The position numbers and the translations under genes were made by a program. From the NCBI GenBank assembly GCA_963931925.1, contig OZ007571.1, forward strand, positions 60,824,125 to 60,888,124: a DNA stretch of 64,000 nt, given 5' to 3'. The stretch comes from Onchidella celtica (taxonomy: Eukaryota > Mollusca > Gastropoda > Systellommatophora > Onchidiidae). Under the pieces are notes generated by a model. That model did not search any database. It saw only the letters and a program-made list of their open reading frames with translations, and was not told the DNA's origin. Below, piece after piece: positions 1-10,219 of this stretch (position 1 is the stretch's first letter; each line of letters opens with the position of its first letter).

Positions 1-149
1 CATTATGAACATCCCCTGTGCATGACTGAGAATTACAGTTTCCCATACAACGGGCAAAATTAGGCATTTTCATTCCCCTCACTCTCTTCTCCACAACGTC
101 ACGAAATGTTTTGATAGACCCGCCGTGGGGAGAAAACTTACACGTTATC

Positions 150-390
150 TTGCCAATCAAAATAAGCTGGAGACAGCTGTATCGCCTAACTCTTTGTTTG
201 CCAGTCCTCAATATATTGGTTCTTCCGCTGGTCACGTTTGTGCCAATCACCGCTGTATCGGTGCGCAAGAACGCTAGGCTATTTTGTTTCGGGAAGAAAG
301 AAAGTCAACTTTCTATTAACAGATGTTGCTGTAGTTAAGTCTTCATTCATCTCCCCAACTATTTCTTCCTACATCGGCAAACGAGGAAAA
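150..390 (+). repeat. Dispersed repeat R1, copy 1
   Basis: This block aligns in inverted orientation with 34196-34440. Both copies carry two near-identical modules of the form gccaatcaccgatatatcgg separated by a stretch containing ctgctggtcacgttt, followed by a conserved run ending near tacagcaac. Copy 1 has the modules partly decayed. No coding signal is shared by the two copies beyond chance open frames. The family is not assigned. Confidence 0.6.
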
Positions 391-718
391 ATTTATGGCA
401 CACAAAGCGTTAATGGACCTCAAGCCAAAAAACATCTTCCAAGAATATTGCTAAAAAGAAAAATTGTAATTTGCCAGATGAAATTCGCGATAAAATCTTC
501 GAAACAACAGTAATTTTTGTTGTATTTATGTATTATTATTTTTTTAATAACAACGGCCTTGATAAACAAGTTAAAACCGTTATCATAAAGGACACAGATG
601 TTTGTAGCGTACGGGAATATACACCTTTCTTTGTTAAATATTATAATAATACTAACAAAACAAAAAAAATGAAAAGAAAAACGACTTCATATATGCGGGT
701 ATCGACATCGACAAGAAT

Positions 719-769
719 GTGTTTTGTCTAATTTTATTCATTGCTTTTAAGTGGCCACAAATATCCAAG
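719..769 (+). repeat. Dispersed repeat R2, left part (split by LINE)
   Basis: This segment matches 49980-50030. The match resumes at 1952 on the far side of the LINE insertion. Only the two sides together correspond to the continuous copy near 50 kb. No coding function is apparent. Confidence 0.65.
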
Positions 770-1789
770 GTCGAATCTTACTTGTCAAATCGCCACCAAT
801 TTGTTGTAACCAACAAAATAAGATCTTTTTCTTATGCGCTTCAGTATGGCGTACCACAAGGCTCAGTGCTTGGTCCTATTTTGTTTACTATCTATACTAT
901 TCCACTTGTACATGAAATAAAGAAATTTAATTTACAATATCATTTCTATGCTGATGATACCCAGCTCTACAGTTCTGCCTTGCCATGCGATGTTGACAGC
1001 CTTCTGCAGCAGGCTGGAAACTGTATAACAGAAATTAAAAGCTGGATGAACCAAAACAAACTGGCACTAAATGAGGATAAAACTGAGGTTATTTTATTAG
1101 GCCGTGAGCGGGTTCTGCAAGAAGTGGACAGAACTGAGATGATAATTGGCACTAATTCAATAGAAATTTCAAAAAAAGTAAAAAACCTAGGGGTTTACAT
1201 TGATTCAAATCTTTCTATGTCATCTCAGGTTAGTCACCTCATTCGTATTCTATACATGGAAATCTGGAAAATTGGTAAAATCAGACATCTTATTTCAACT
1301 GAAACTGCGGCTGTTTTAGTAAATTCTTTTGTACTTTCAAAGCTTGACTATTGCAACTCCCTTTTGGCTGGAATTTCATAAAAAAATATTAGAAAACTCC
1401 AAATTGCTCAAAACAATGCAGCGAGACTTGTTTTGAAGAAAAAGAAAAGAGATTCAGCACTGCCACTTCTGCAGAGTTTGCACTGGCTGCCAGTCGAGAA
1501 AAGAATAATGTACAAATTGTCATCCATTTGACACAAATGTGTCAATAATACTGCTCCATCGTACGTAGTTGATTTAACTGATTACTATGTTCCATCTCGT
1601 CAACTAAGATCATCATCTGACACTACAAAATTGAAAGTACCTAAAATGAATCTGTCCACTGTAGGAGAAAAGTCCTTTTCATTTCTTGGCCCTACCATCT
1701 GGAACACTCTTCCAAAGACAACCAGGGAAATTAATGACATTGGTTCTTTCAAACGCCATCTGAAGACCCATTTCTTTCAGACAAACTAG
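770..1789 (+). pseudogene. LINE reverse transcriptase, C-terminal half (two stops)
   Basis: The reading frame encodes the palm of a LINE reverse transcriptase: GVPQGSVLGPILFTIY, then the catalytic box YADDTQLY, then the thumb and the C-terminal region with NNAARLVL and LHWLPVEKRI, typical of CR1/L2-type ORF2 proteins. In the intact element this protein would nick target DNA and copy the RNA by target-primed reverse transcription. The endonuclease and the N-terminal part of the RT are absent because of 5' truncation. The same frame runs to a natural stop at 1787-1789 and is broken only by in-frame stops at 1379-1381 and 1529-1531. No frameshift was seen, which suggests a fairly recent copy. 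It has no promoter of its own and is not expected to make an active product. An ATG at 719 opens the frame but lies in the flanking repeat and is accidental. Confidence 0.85.
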
Positions 1790-1951
1790 GCTAGGTGTTT
1801 TTCGGCAGCAACAATAGTAAATATTTTTGAATTTCCTTTGTGTATGCGTGTGTGTGTGTGTGTGTGTGTAAGAGTTTGTTAAAGCGCCCAGAGCTTGTCA
1901 TCGACGGGGTTGGGCGCTATATAAATGCAATATATTATTATTATTATTATT
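770..1951 (+). mobile_element. 5'-truncated CR1/L2-like LINE
   Basis: This non-LTR retrotransposon copy starts inside the reverse transcriptase domain. It ends with a 3' untranslated region containing (TG)n, a ggcgctatataaat-type terminal motif and a (TTA)n tail at about 1934-1951. Such tails are characteristic of the CR1/L2/Crack part of the Jockey superfamily. The flanks at 769 and 1952 join to give the uninterrupted sequence seen at 50021-50050, so both borders are set by comparison. The only short duplication is aag (767-769 and 1952-1954). Confidence 0.85.
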
Positions 1952-2115
1952 AAGACACAAAGTGTGTGACTTTATTTCATAACCCAATCAAACTATTCAT
2001 ATGACCATGTTGGAAGTTACTGCAATTATTTGAATTTCTATTAAGGTTACAAATTTCAGACTTGTTTTTCTTAATTTGACGATTTTGGACATAACATTCT
2101 GGTTGCCAACTTTCG
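1952..2115 (+). repeat. Dispersed repeat R2, right part
   Basis: This part is homologous to 50031-50200, including the shared gtgtgactttatttcataac. Divergence rises after about 2110. It continues the repeat interrupted by the LINE. Confidence 0.6.
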
Positions 2116-2849
2116 ATATTTTTATGTATGGGTATCGATTCAAAGCAAGACTCAAATATTGACATTGTCTTGTGAAATACATGAATGTTATGCAGGTTCA
2201 GAGACACTTTATGTAAGTTACAAACGTGCGCTACACGTCATGATGTAGTTCACAAATAAAAGCTGGGGCCTTTCTCCTGCCAACATTAGGCTGTATAAAA
2301 TAACACTGTCTGAAGAGACTCGGGTATCCTGCTATCAGTAGCAGCACTCGTGCTGATCGAATTACACACGAATCTCTCTTCCGCCGAAAATTAGTCTAAC
2401 AAGTTGTAAATATAGATAATAAAGAGTAATTTAAAATAATCTTCTTACAATTTATAATCTTTGAATTGGTATGCATTTAAAACAAAGGCGCCTTGCAGAC
2501 CATGCTCAGTACGAAATGTTTTTAAAAATGAAAATAACACAGGAGTAGGTTCAAACATGCTGCAATGCCACAACGTTTCTCTTTTTATTATGATAGACTA
2601 CGATATTATTATTGTATTCGTGGAAAAGAAAGGATGGGGGCGGGGGGGGGGGGGGATTATTTCCCCACCATTTCAGGCCTTAGTTAAAATCTACGAAAAG
2701 ACATTTCTGCAGATTGAGAGGAAGGCACTTGTGAAGGTTCACGCTAATCCGAGCTGCATGAGTGGCGGAGGGTCTGGCTAAAAATGCAGCGAGTTTTTTT
2801 TTTTGTGTAAACTCTATAGACTAGAGAGATATCGCATCTAAACTCTTTT
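2116..2849. other. Unassigned AT-rich intergenic DNA
   Basis: No protein, RNA or repeat family was recognised here. A G homopolymer at 2641-2655 is the only structural feature. Confidence 0.4.
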
Positions 2850-3116
2850 GAAACATAACCGCGACCATGGCTCTTGTTTGTTTTACCTCTGTTTTCTGAA
2901 AAAAACTGGCGATCTTTTAGTATGCAGAAGAGTTATAACAAATGCACACTTTGGCACAACTTGTTTAAATGCGGTATGGCAATATTATGTAGCTGTTTCA
3001 CAATTCCGATTTATTTTAATTCCTTATCGCACGATGCTAAAGCCGTCAACTTTTAAATGCTAATTTCTCTGTTGCACAAGAAGTGGAGGTGGAACGAAAA
3101 AGAACTGGTGACGTGA
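2850..3116 (+). mobile_element. M1 MITE-like element, copy A
   Basis: This is a member of a family with twelve copies in the window. The family has imperfect terminal inverted repeats close to GCGACCTTAGTTCTTGTTTG and a conserved interior: ctggagatcttttagtatg, then ttgacacttgtttaaa, then caagctgtttcacagttccg, then a terminal aaaagtggagttggaac. Copy A is full length but diverged, with ctggcgatcttttagtatg and tagctgtttcacaattccg. Open frames through copies use different frames, so the family is non-coding. Confidence 0.75.
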
Positions 3117-3819
3117 TATGGACACTGAACATGAGGGACACTTGAGTTCTTCACCGTGCAGGAATAGAGCAATAAATAGGTGGAAATAAACAGGACCGAA
3201 CGAAACGAAACCTTGCCTTAGGGCATAAACCCGGGCATCCCATTAAGTTAGAATATTGTGTTGTACCATAAACGGGAGTCATTTGGATGCGTTCCAGTAC
3301 CGGCAATTTGCCATTATTAACCCGCACGCCAAACAGCTGCTACCCAATACAAACTGTCCCGTGTCTCATCATGAAGTCATACACGTAGGTTTGATGTCTT
3401 TGTTTTAAGAGGATCCCTAGGCTACTCCTGGCATTTACTCCTGGCTTTTCTCACTGTTATTCGTTGGCTTTTTTCTTTTCTTTCTTTCTTTTATTTTTCT
3501 TGTTTCTTGCCATCTTCTGTCATGTCTTCCGCTTCTTCTTCCTTTTCCCCTACATCTTTTTCTTTCCCTTCTTCAATTTTCTCCTTCTTCCTCTTATTCT
3601 TTTCCCTTCTTCTTAGTTCTTGGCCCTCAGAAGGGTTGGTAGTTTTCCTTCATAATATACATCGTCAAACGCGGACGTCACAAGACCTGAAGCAGCAGCA
3701 AAACAACTAACAATAACAACAACAAACAAACCATCAGTTTCGCTTGATTCGCACAAGCCACAAGAATCACAAAACGCATTACGTTCAGGATGTAACGACA
3801 AACCCATTATATCCTCGGC
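3117..3819. other. Unassigned intergenic DNA
   Basis: A pyrimidine-rich T/C stretch lies at about 3465-3620. No gene, RNA or family match was seen. Confidence 0.35.
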
Positions 3820-4035
3820 ACACTGGCCCGGTGGTTGAAACGTTTGCCCTTGACGAGAGATATCCCTGGTTCAAGTCCAGCTAGGGCGTGGGGAGCAATC
3901 GAACTGATTACTTGTGGTCTCTTTCAGACATTCCTTGGTCAGCCGCCCAGATCTCGACCCTGATATAAGCCTAGCATCATTGTGTTGGAAAAAAGGCAGA
4001 TACCCTTACAGTACAAAGTAACAAACATACGCACA
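3820..4035 (+). mobile_element. tRNA-headed SINE-like element
   Basis: An A-box-like segment (actggcccggtggttgaaac) is followed about 45 bases later by a B-box-like ggttcaagtcc. This is the spacing of the internal RNA polymerase III promoter of tRNA genes. A 7-bp acceptor stem cannot be drawn, so it is not an intact tRNA gene. The body and 3' end are not securely defined. Confidence 0.5.
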
Positions 4036-4066
4036 AGCTCATCTTTTAACCCGGGGTCGCATCGCT

Positions 4067-4260
4067 ACCTTAATTTTTCATTGTTCTGTGTCCATTTTAT
4101 GAAAAACTGGAGATCTTTTGGTATGTCGAAGAGGTATAACAAATGCACACGTTGACACTCGTTTAACGAACGTTGTGACACTTATCAAGCTGTTTCATAG
4201 TTCCGATTTATTCTAACTCTTTATCGTAATAACTAATGCTGCAAACGTTAACGTCGAATA
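4067..4260 (+). mobile_element. M1 copy B, left part
   Basis: The family core is recognisable: actggagatcttttggtatg, aacaaatgcacacgttgaca, tcaagctgtttcatagttcc. The copy stops at 4260 and resumes at about 4840 with ctcagttgtgcaaaaagtgg. The gap holds a mariner-like fragment. Confidence 0.75.
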
Positions 4261-4837
4261 AGACAGGTTGACCAAAAAAAAAAACAACGACAAAAAAACA
4301 GTAAGCACAAATCTGAGGAAGTTTTTGGCATCACTGGGACGACGCAGGGGGATGGCTGGAGATGAGCAGGGGTTCCAGCAAGACGGGGCCACCCACTCAC
4401 ATCAAATGACTCCCTAGCCTGGCTGAGAGAGCGATTTCAGGAAAGACTGATCAGCCAGAAGCATGACGTTGAGTGGGCATCGCATTCGCCGGACTTGAAC
4501 CCTCCAGATTTTTATCTGTGGGGGTAGTTCAACGATAATATGTACGAGAACAACCCTCAAACGATTGGTGAACTGAAGGCAGCGATCACAGCAAAAATCA
4601 GAGAAATCCCCAAAGAGGAATGTGTTCGAGTAATTGGCAATTTTGCGCGACGTATGCAAGTTTGCCTCCAACGCCATTTGGAACATTATTTTGGAAAGAC
4701 TATGACTTTCATACAAGGCAACCAAGATAGCTGAAACTTTGGAGAATGAATGTACACAGAGTGAAGTTTAAATCCAGCAAATTTCCAGAAATTTTTATGG
4801 GTTCTGTTTTTTTTTTGGGGGGGGGGGGCATCCGGTG
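4261..4837 (+). mobile_element. Mariner/Tc1-type transposon fragment inside M1
   Basis: About 577 bp interrupt M1 copy B and are bordered on each side by TA (4259-4260 and 4838-4839). TA is the target duplication of IS630-Tc1-mariner transposons. The fragment holds the 3' part of a DDE transposase gene and ends with long T and G runs. Matching terminal inverted repeats are not visible, so the TA borders are the main evidence for its limits. Confidence 0.6.
4330..4734 (+). pseudogene. Mariner-like DDE transposase, C-terminal remnant
   Basis: The forward strand encodes, in order, QQDGA (second catalytic Asp region), RERFQERLIS, then SPDLNPPDFYLWG (third catalytic position and the Trp-Gly that follows it in this family), then YENNPQTIGELKAAI and a basic C-terminal stretch with FARRMQVC. 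In an active element this enzyme cuts and rejoins transposon ends in the nucleus. The N-terminal DNA-binding and first catalytic regions are missing. There is a frame break just after QQDGA and a TAG directly after LYLWG-type sequence near 4527. The open frame from 4540 covers only the last 64 residues. It is dead, and its placement in the IS630-Tc1-mariner superfamily is secure from motif order. Confidence 0.75.
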
Positions 4838-4839
4838 TA

Positions 4840-4892
4840 TCTCAGTTGTGCAAAAAGTGGAGATGGAACAAACAAGAACGAGCTCAGCTATT
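4840..4892 (+). mobile_element. M1 copy B, right part
   Basis: The right end of the M1 copy is interrupted upstream. It contains the conserved ctcagttgtgcaaaaagtgg and the inverted terminal segment gaacaaacaagaac. Confidence 0.75.
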
Positions 4893-4973
4893 CGCCACTT
4901 CAAAGAACACGCGGGTCTGTAACCAGACCCAATGGTTTCATCTATGCTATGAGTAGATTTTAATGTTGGGCTT

Positions 4974-5117
4974 CAGTGGCCGTATGCATAATCAATGCGT
5001 AAACTAAAGTAAATACGTTGACTGGTGTTAACGCAAGAAATGAATACAATTTCTCGTGTTAACACCAGTCAACGTATTTACTTTAGTTTGCGCAATGATT
5101 ATGCATACGGCCACAGG
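4974..5117. mobile_element. Foldback/MITE-like inverted repeat
   Basis: Two arms of about 66 bp (4977-5042 and 5049-5114) are reverse complements with about four mismatches and flank a loop of only a few bases. The arms share gtggccgtatgcataatc at the outer ends. No convincing target duplication was found. It could extrude as a near-perfect hairpin. Confidence 0.8.
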
Positions 5118-5187
5118 TCTTGTAAAACAACAATATGAATACATTTTCACATCTCTGCCCCGATGGAATGCAGCACTCACTCTCCCC

Positions 5188-6964
5188 CCACGGCGAGTAA
5201 GACAAAAACCCCATCGTTAAGCTGAAGACTCTATCCGACAAACCGTGGCAAGTCTTTCATTCCTGGAGCCACCACGGCGAGTAAGAGAAAAACCCCATCG
5301 TTAAGCTGAAGACTCTATCCGACAAACCGTGGCAAGTCTTTCATTCCTGGAGCCACCACGGCGAGTAAGACAAAAACCCCATCGTTAAGCTGAAGACTCT
5401 ATCCGACAAACCGTGGCAAGTCTTTCATTCCTGGAGCCACCACGGCGAGTAAGACAAAAACCCCATCGTTAAGCTGAAGACTCTATCCGACAAACCGTGG
5501 CAAGTCTTTCATTCCTGGAGCCACCACGGCGAGTAAGACAAAAACCCCATCGTTAAGCTGAAGACTCTATCCGACAAACCGTGGCAAGTCTTTCATTCCT
5601 GGAGCCACCACGGCGAGTAAGACAAAAACCCCATCGTTAAGCTGAAGACTCTATCCGACAAACCGTGGCAAGTCTTTCATTCCTGGAGCCACCACGGCGA
5701 GTAAGAGAAAAACCCCATCGTTAAGCTGAAGACTCTATCCGACAAACCGTGGCAAGTCTTTCATTCCTGGAGCCACCACGGCGAGTAAGACAAAAACCCC
5801 ATCGTTAAGCTGAAGACTCTATCCGACAAACCGTGGCAAGTCTTTCATTCCTGGAGCCACCACGGTGAGTAAGACAAAAACCCCATCGTTAAGCTGAAGA
5901 CTCTATCCGACAAACCGTGGCAAGTCTTTCATTCCTGGAGCCACCACGGCGAGTAAGAGAAAAACCCCATCCTTAAGCTGAAGACTCTATCCGACAAACC
6001 GTGGCAAGTCTTTCATTCCTGGAGCCACCACGGCGAGTAAGAGAAAAACCCCATCGTTAAGCTGAAGGCTCTATCCGACAAACCGTGGCAAGTCTTTCAT
6101 TCCTGGAGCCACCACGGCGAGTAAGACAAAAACCCCATCGTTAAGCTGAAGACTCTATCCGACAAACCGTGGCAAGTCTTTCATTCCTGGAGCCACCACG
6201 GCGAGTAAGACAAAAACCCCATGGTTAAGCTGAAGACTCTATCCGACAAACCGTGGCAAAGTCTTTCATTCCTGGAGCCACCACGGCGAGTAAGACAAAA
6301 ACCCCATGGTTAAGCTGAAGACTCTATCTGACAAACCGTGGCAAAGTCTTTCATTCCTGGAGCCACCACGGCGAGTAAGAGAAAAACCCCATCGTTAAGC
6401 TGAAGACTCTATCCGACAAACCGTGGCAAAGTCTTTCATTCCTGGAGCCACCACGGCGAGTAAGACAAAAACCCCATCGTTAAGCTGAAGACTATCCGAC
6501 AAACCGTGGCAAGTCTTTCATTCCTGGAGCCACCACGGCGAGTAAAACAAAAACCCCATGGTTAAGCTGAAGACTCTATCCGACAAACCGTGGCAAAGTC
6601 TTTCATTCCTGGAGCCACCACGGCGAGTAAGAGAAAAACCCCATCGTTAAGCTGAAGACTCTATCCGACAAACCGTGGCAAAGTCTTTCATTCCTGGAGC
6701 CACCACGGCGAGTAAGAGAAAAACCCCATCGTTAAACTGAAGACTCTATCCGTCAAACCGTGGCAAAGTCTTTCATTCCTGGAGCCACCACGGCGAGTAA
6801 GACAAAAACCCCATCGTTAAGCTGAAGACTCTATCCGACAAACCGTGGCAAAGTCTTTCATTCCTGGAGCCACCACGGCGAGTAAGACAAAAACCCCATG
6901 GTTAAGCTGAAGAGTCTATCAGACAAACCGTGGCAAAGTCTTTCATTCCTGGAGCCACCACGGC
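5188..6964 (+). repeat. Satellite array, 21 monomers of 84/85 bp
   Basis: The monomer begins ccacggcgagtaagacaaaa. Starts fall every 84 bp from 5188 to 6196, then every 85 bp (one unit is 82 bp) up to 6958. The extra base comes from gcaagtc changing to gcaaagtc. Further variants are taagaga for taagaca and atggtt for atcgtt. Each unit contains a dyad (ccgtggc against gccaccacgg), which could fold. No frame is kept open across it. Identity between units is very high, indicating recent homogenisation. Confidence 0.95.
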
Positions 6965-7834
6965 ATTTTAACCCCTTCCCATCTTTTCCCACCCCACTCA
7001 CTGGCACATTCGCTCGTCAGGTTTATCTTGTCCCCCCTGCTGCCTTATGAAAGACTTCGCATTCTTTCACTCCTGGCGCTGCTCATGGCGATGTCGATTT
7101 TTTCATAATGTCTTACATGGCATAAGAACCTACGGACATACAGATAGTTCAGAATTCAGCCAGGGTTCTGCGGCTTGAAATTGGATTTGTTTATCTCAAG
7201 ATGAGTAAAAAATGTGGCAAAAAGAGAAAATTGCATGTGCGAAATCCCCACGTAAGAAATAATGCAGAATTCTTCCTATTCTTTTGATATTATTTTCAAA
7301 GCCGAAAATTACTAGAAATGTGTGAAAAACGATCAATGAACACACTGACAAAGCCGGAGTGGTGGAGGAAGATCAGATGCGATGCCAACATTTAATGCCT
7401 AGGGCAGCTCTGGCTTCCACTGTTTGTTCCAGGAGCCGTGACAAACAATCAAACAGACATATCAAATGTCAGACAGGTTCTCTCGTACCAAAGGAGTCTG
7501 TAGTCTGTATCCGCCACGTAAAAGGTTTGGCCATCCATACTGTCACTGATATTATCAATTATTTTGTGCTTTCTGCGTCTGTTGGTACCACACTCAGAAT
7601 TGTACAAAGGAAATAACTGATGATTTGGGTTCAACGTTTACTTCAACGAGTTATAATTGTTAATATTCTCTTCGACAACAAAGTCTCGCACGTATGGTAC
7701 CAGATGATAGCTTATTCTCTTCCCTTTCAGTGCTGTACTGCATGACCCGATCATACATCTCTTGTTTTTAGGTCTTTATTTTAGGAGGTTTGCTGCTCTT
7801 GGTATATTTACACTTTACTTTTCTTGTTAATGTT

Positions 7835-7836
<2 letters not shown>
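6965..7836. other. Unassigned DNA downstream of the satellite
   Basis: A diverged half-monomer may lie at about 7068-7095 (cattctttcactcctggc followed by catggcgatg). Otherwise no gene, RNA or repeat family was recognised. Confidence 0.3.
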
Positions 7837-7880
<44 letters not shown>

Positions 7881-7942
7881 TGGGTGGGTGTGGGTGTGTG
7901 TGTGTGTGTGCGTGCGCGCGTGTGTGTGTGTGTGTGTGTGTC
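7837..7942 (+). repeat. (TG)n microsatellite
   Basis: About 106 bp of TG dinucleotides with a few GA, GG and GC interruptions. Confidence 0.95.
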
Positions 7943-7969
7943 TTTTTGTGGTAGGGATCATTAAAAAAA

Positions 7970-8262
7970 ACAAAAAAAATTAGAATTTTGCCCTGGCAGC
8001 GGCCTTCTCAAGCCTGCTCTTCTCGACTTTCAACGGCCAAGGTATCTTTGAACGTGCACACGGGCCCCCCGAGTTTTTCGTCTTATCCGAGAAAACTAAG
8101 TGCTCGATCCTACCTACCCTGGGGTCAGGGACAGGATCCCCCCCCCCCACCTTTACCAAGAAAAAAATTAATAAAAAAAAAGTCCTGTCTGCATCAATCG
8201 GGAATCGAACCTTGTACTTTCCGCAAGAGAGGGGAGCACCTTGCCTCTAGACCAACGAGTCC
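7970..8262 (-). mobile_element. tRNA-derived SINE S1 (reverse strand)
   Basis: On the reverse strand the head reads cgttggtctagaggcaagg (A box) with a perfect-looking B box ggttcgattcc. It is followed by a body with ggatcgagcac, ctcggataag and cgagaagagca, and a tail near gggcaaaattct. The same body occurs in forward orientation at 60996-61270, so this is a real interspersed family. Poly-C and poly-A tracts interrupt it. Confidence 0.75.
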
Positions 8263-8283
8263 CCCCCCCCCCCCCAATACGGG

Positions 8284-8390
8284 ATATTTCCGATACAGGA
8301 CCAAATTTTAGCTTTATCTTGAATTTCTCGAAAGAAAAAAAAAATCTCTCAGTCTTTCTGGGGAGAGCATGTCGGGATCAGACACCTCCG
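8284..8390 (+). repeat. Dispersed repeat R3, copy 1
   Basis: This is directly homologous to 9629-9735. Shared segments include atacaggac, gaatttct followed by ggaaag/gaaaga, and atctctcagtct. The family is unassigned. Confidence 0.5.
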
Positions 8391-8935
8391 AACTGACTTT
8401 AGAGCGAGCTTTTGAAACATGCGACCCTCTTTCGCCCGCTCACTGGCCAGAGACGGAGACAAGTCTGTTCGGCCACGACAAAACTGTCCTGAGTCAGCTA
8501 ATGGGAAGAGTATAATATCAGTTTCCCACATTGGTTTTTCCAATCACTGGGTGGTCCTTCTCACACACCCCGTCCCTCAAGGCCAAAGTCGCAGAGGAGC
8601 GGCTACCTTACCTAAAGATTCCGCCCAGATGCCTGGCCATTCCGGCCAGGTTGACCATCCTTGGTCTCGCCCACTCGTTTGACCATTCTTATAAAATGAC
8701 CAGGGGTACACGTTAGGGGGTTAGTTATGTCTCGGCCCTAGTTAGTTGCGTTTCGGTGTTAGTTACAATTTCAGCCTTAAAGAAAGTATTACTCTTGTTA
8801 TGAACTGTAGTTACTAAATTAGTAGAGAATAAACTTAATGCCAAGCGAGTTGGTAAAAAATTCTTGTGTTTTTCATATTTTGTTAAAGAACATTAAATCC
8901 TCTCGCACATCACAAGAGAGACTTCGCCCACGGTG
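8370..8935 (+). promoter_or_regulatory. Promoter-like block, possible LTR relic
   Basis: There is a TATA-like tataaaatga at 8690-8699 and an AATAAA at 8828-8833, with the order expected of an LTR (promoter, then poly-A signal). A second candidate long-terminal-repeat copy or an adjacent gag/pol frame was not found, so this remains weak. Confidence 0.2.
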
Positions 8936-9290
8936 TCAAAACCGACGCAAAAAGACAGATTTGAGTCGGTTCGTCGCCTGCCTCGGATAAATATTCCATC
9001 ATCGTAAACAATTTTGTTCGCTTTTTAATATAAAATAGAAAACTTGGGATGTGCCATTGTGTTACCACAAAGATGATATCTCAGACATGTCATCTGATCC
9101 ACTGCCGTTTCTGTAATTGGAATATAATGTAATTTATCAAATGAAAGACAAACTTGGTGATAAACATCTTGACGCCCGCATTCATTTATTTTGATGATTC
9201 TCCCATGTGTAGGTTTCACAATCATCTTAATAATGGAGTACATCAATACAGTACCTGTCTTCAGAAAGTAGACCCAATGCCTTTACAATG
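8936..9290. other. Unassigned DNA
   Basis: No recognisable gene or repeat was seen. Confidence 0.35.
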
Positions 9291-9303
9291 AAGCAGGAAC
9301 AGT

Positions 9304-9345
9304 TCTCTCTCTCTCTATCTCTCTCTCTGTCTCTCTCCTCTCTTT
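9304..9345 (+). repeat. (CT)n microsatellite
   Basis: A short, imperfect CT run with ta and gt interruptions. Confidence 0.8.
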
Positions 9346-9429
9346 CTGTGGAAGATTGCTGGGTGCATCTGATAGGGTCTCCTTCAGTCCTATGATTCTG
9401 TTATATTCTGACTATCGTGTTGCTTTTTG

Positions 9430-9492
9430 ATTTTTTCCTAGCACAATGTTGCCGTTAGCGTGTCGCCATGTTTTCTCTAAACTCAAACTCAA
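9430..9492 (+). repeat. Dispersed repeat R4, copy 1
   Basis: The block ttcctagcacaatg, followed downstream by actcaaactcaaactc, recurs inverted at 62535-62620. Both copies lead directly into a CT/GA tract, suggesting a shared 3' tail of an unassigned retroposon. Confidence 0.45.
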
Positions 9493-9493
9493 A

Positions 9494-9517
9494 CTCTCTC
9501 TCTCTTTCTCACACACA

Positions 9518-9555
<38 letters not shown>

Positions 9556-9575
9556 TTTTCTCTCTCTCTCTCTTC
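9494..9575 (+). repeat. (CT)n microsatellite
   Basis: CT repeats with one (CA)n insert. Confidence 0.9.
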
Positions 9576-9628
9576 GCTCACTTATGTACCTCGATCAGTA
9601 TACCTTTGTGCTGTGCGAAACGCTTTAT

Positions 9629-9735
9629 TTCCAATACAGGACTGTTTTTGGCTCTGTCTCGAATTTCTTGGAAAGTAAAAATATCTCTCAGTCTATCAGG
9701 AGAGACCATTCCATATATATTTGGGTCAGAATAAG
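9629..9735 (+). repeat. Dispersed repeat R3, copy 2
   Basis: Direct homologue of 8284-8390, diverged by substitutions and short indels. Confidence 0.5.
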
Positions 9736-9739
9736 ATTT

Positions 9740-10190
9740 TTTTATTTTTTATTACATGTATAAGGCAACTTCTATTTGAGTATGAATGAGTCTAAATAAC
9801 AAAAAAAAGAATCGGACCTGAATTATACATAGACTCCACGAATTCAACGCTAATGATCGCCATACTACAGAATTCGCTTTAAATTATTTCCATTAAATTG
9901 ACTAAGCTCTGTTGTAGGCTATTTTACTATTATTGGCCATCTTGCCGGATTCGATTACCCCATTGTATTATCGTAGCTTGTACCCGTGGTCGCCCAGTTA
10001 ATCTTATCTCGGCACGATCGCTAGGAATTCCGTGCTGACAAATTGACAGGGCAGACAAAGCGTTAACGCAGAACTGGCACATAGGATCGCCCGTGGAATA
10101 GGAAAACGCCTCTCACAATTACATTTTCGACTTCTTCTGTCGTTAATAAGATCGATGTCGTTGAATTTTCGAGGGGACCGGGGGTGGGGG
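9740..10190. other. Unassigned DNA
   Basis: Nothing recognisable was seen on either strand. Confidence 0.35.
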
Positions 10191-10219
10191 CGTGGGGAGA
10201 TATTATATGGGTGGGTCTA

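Noticed and set aside
3820-3900. Intact tRNA gene
   Set aside because: A and B boxes are present but acceptor and anticodon stems do not pair.
5188-6964. CRISPR-like array
   Set aside because: There are no unique spacers; the whole 84/85-bp unit repeats, which is a satellite.
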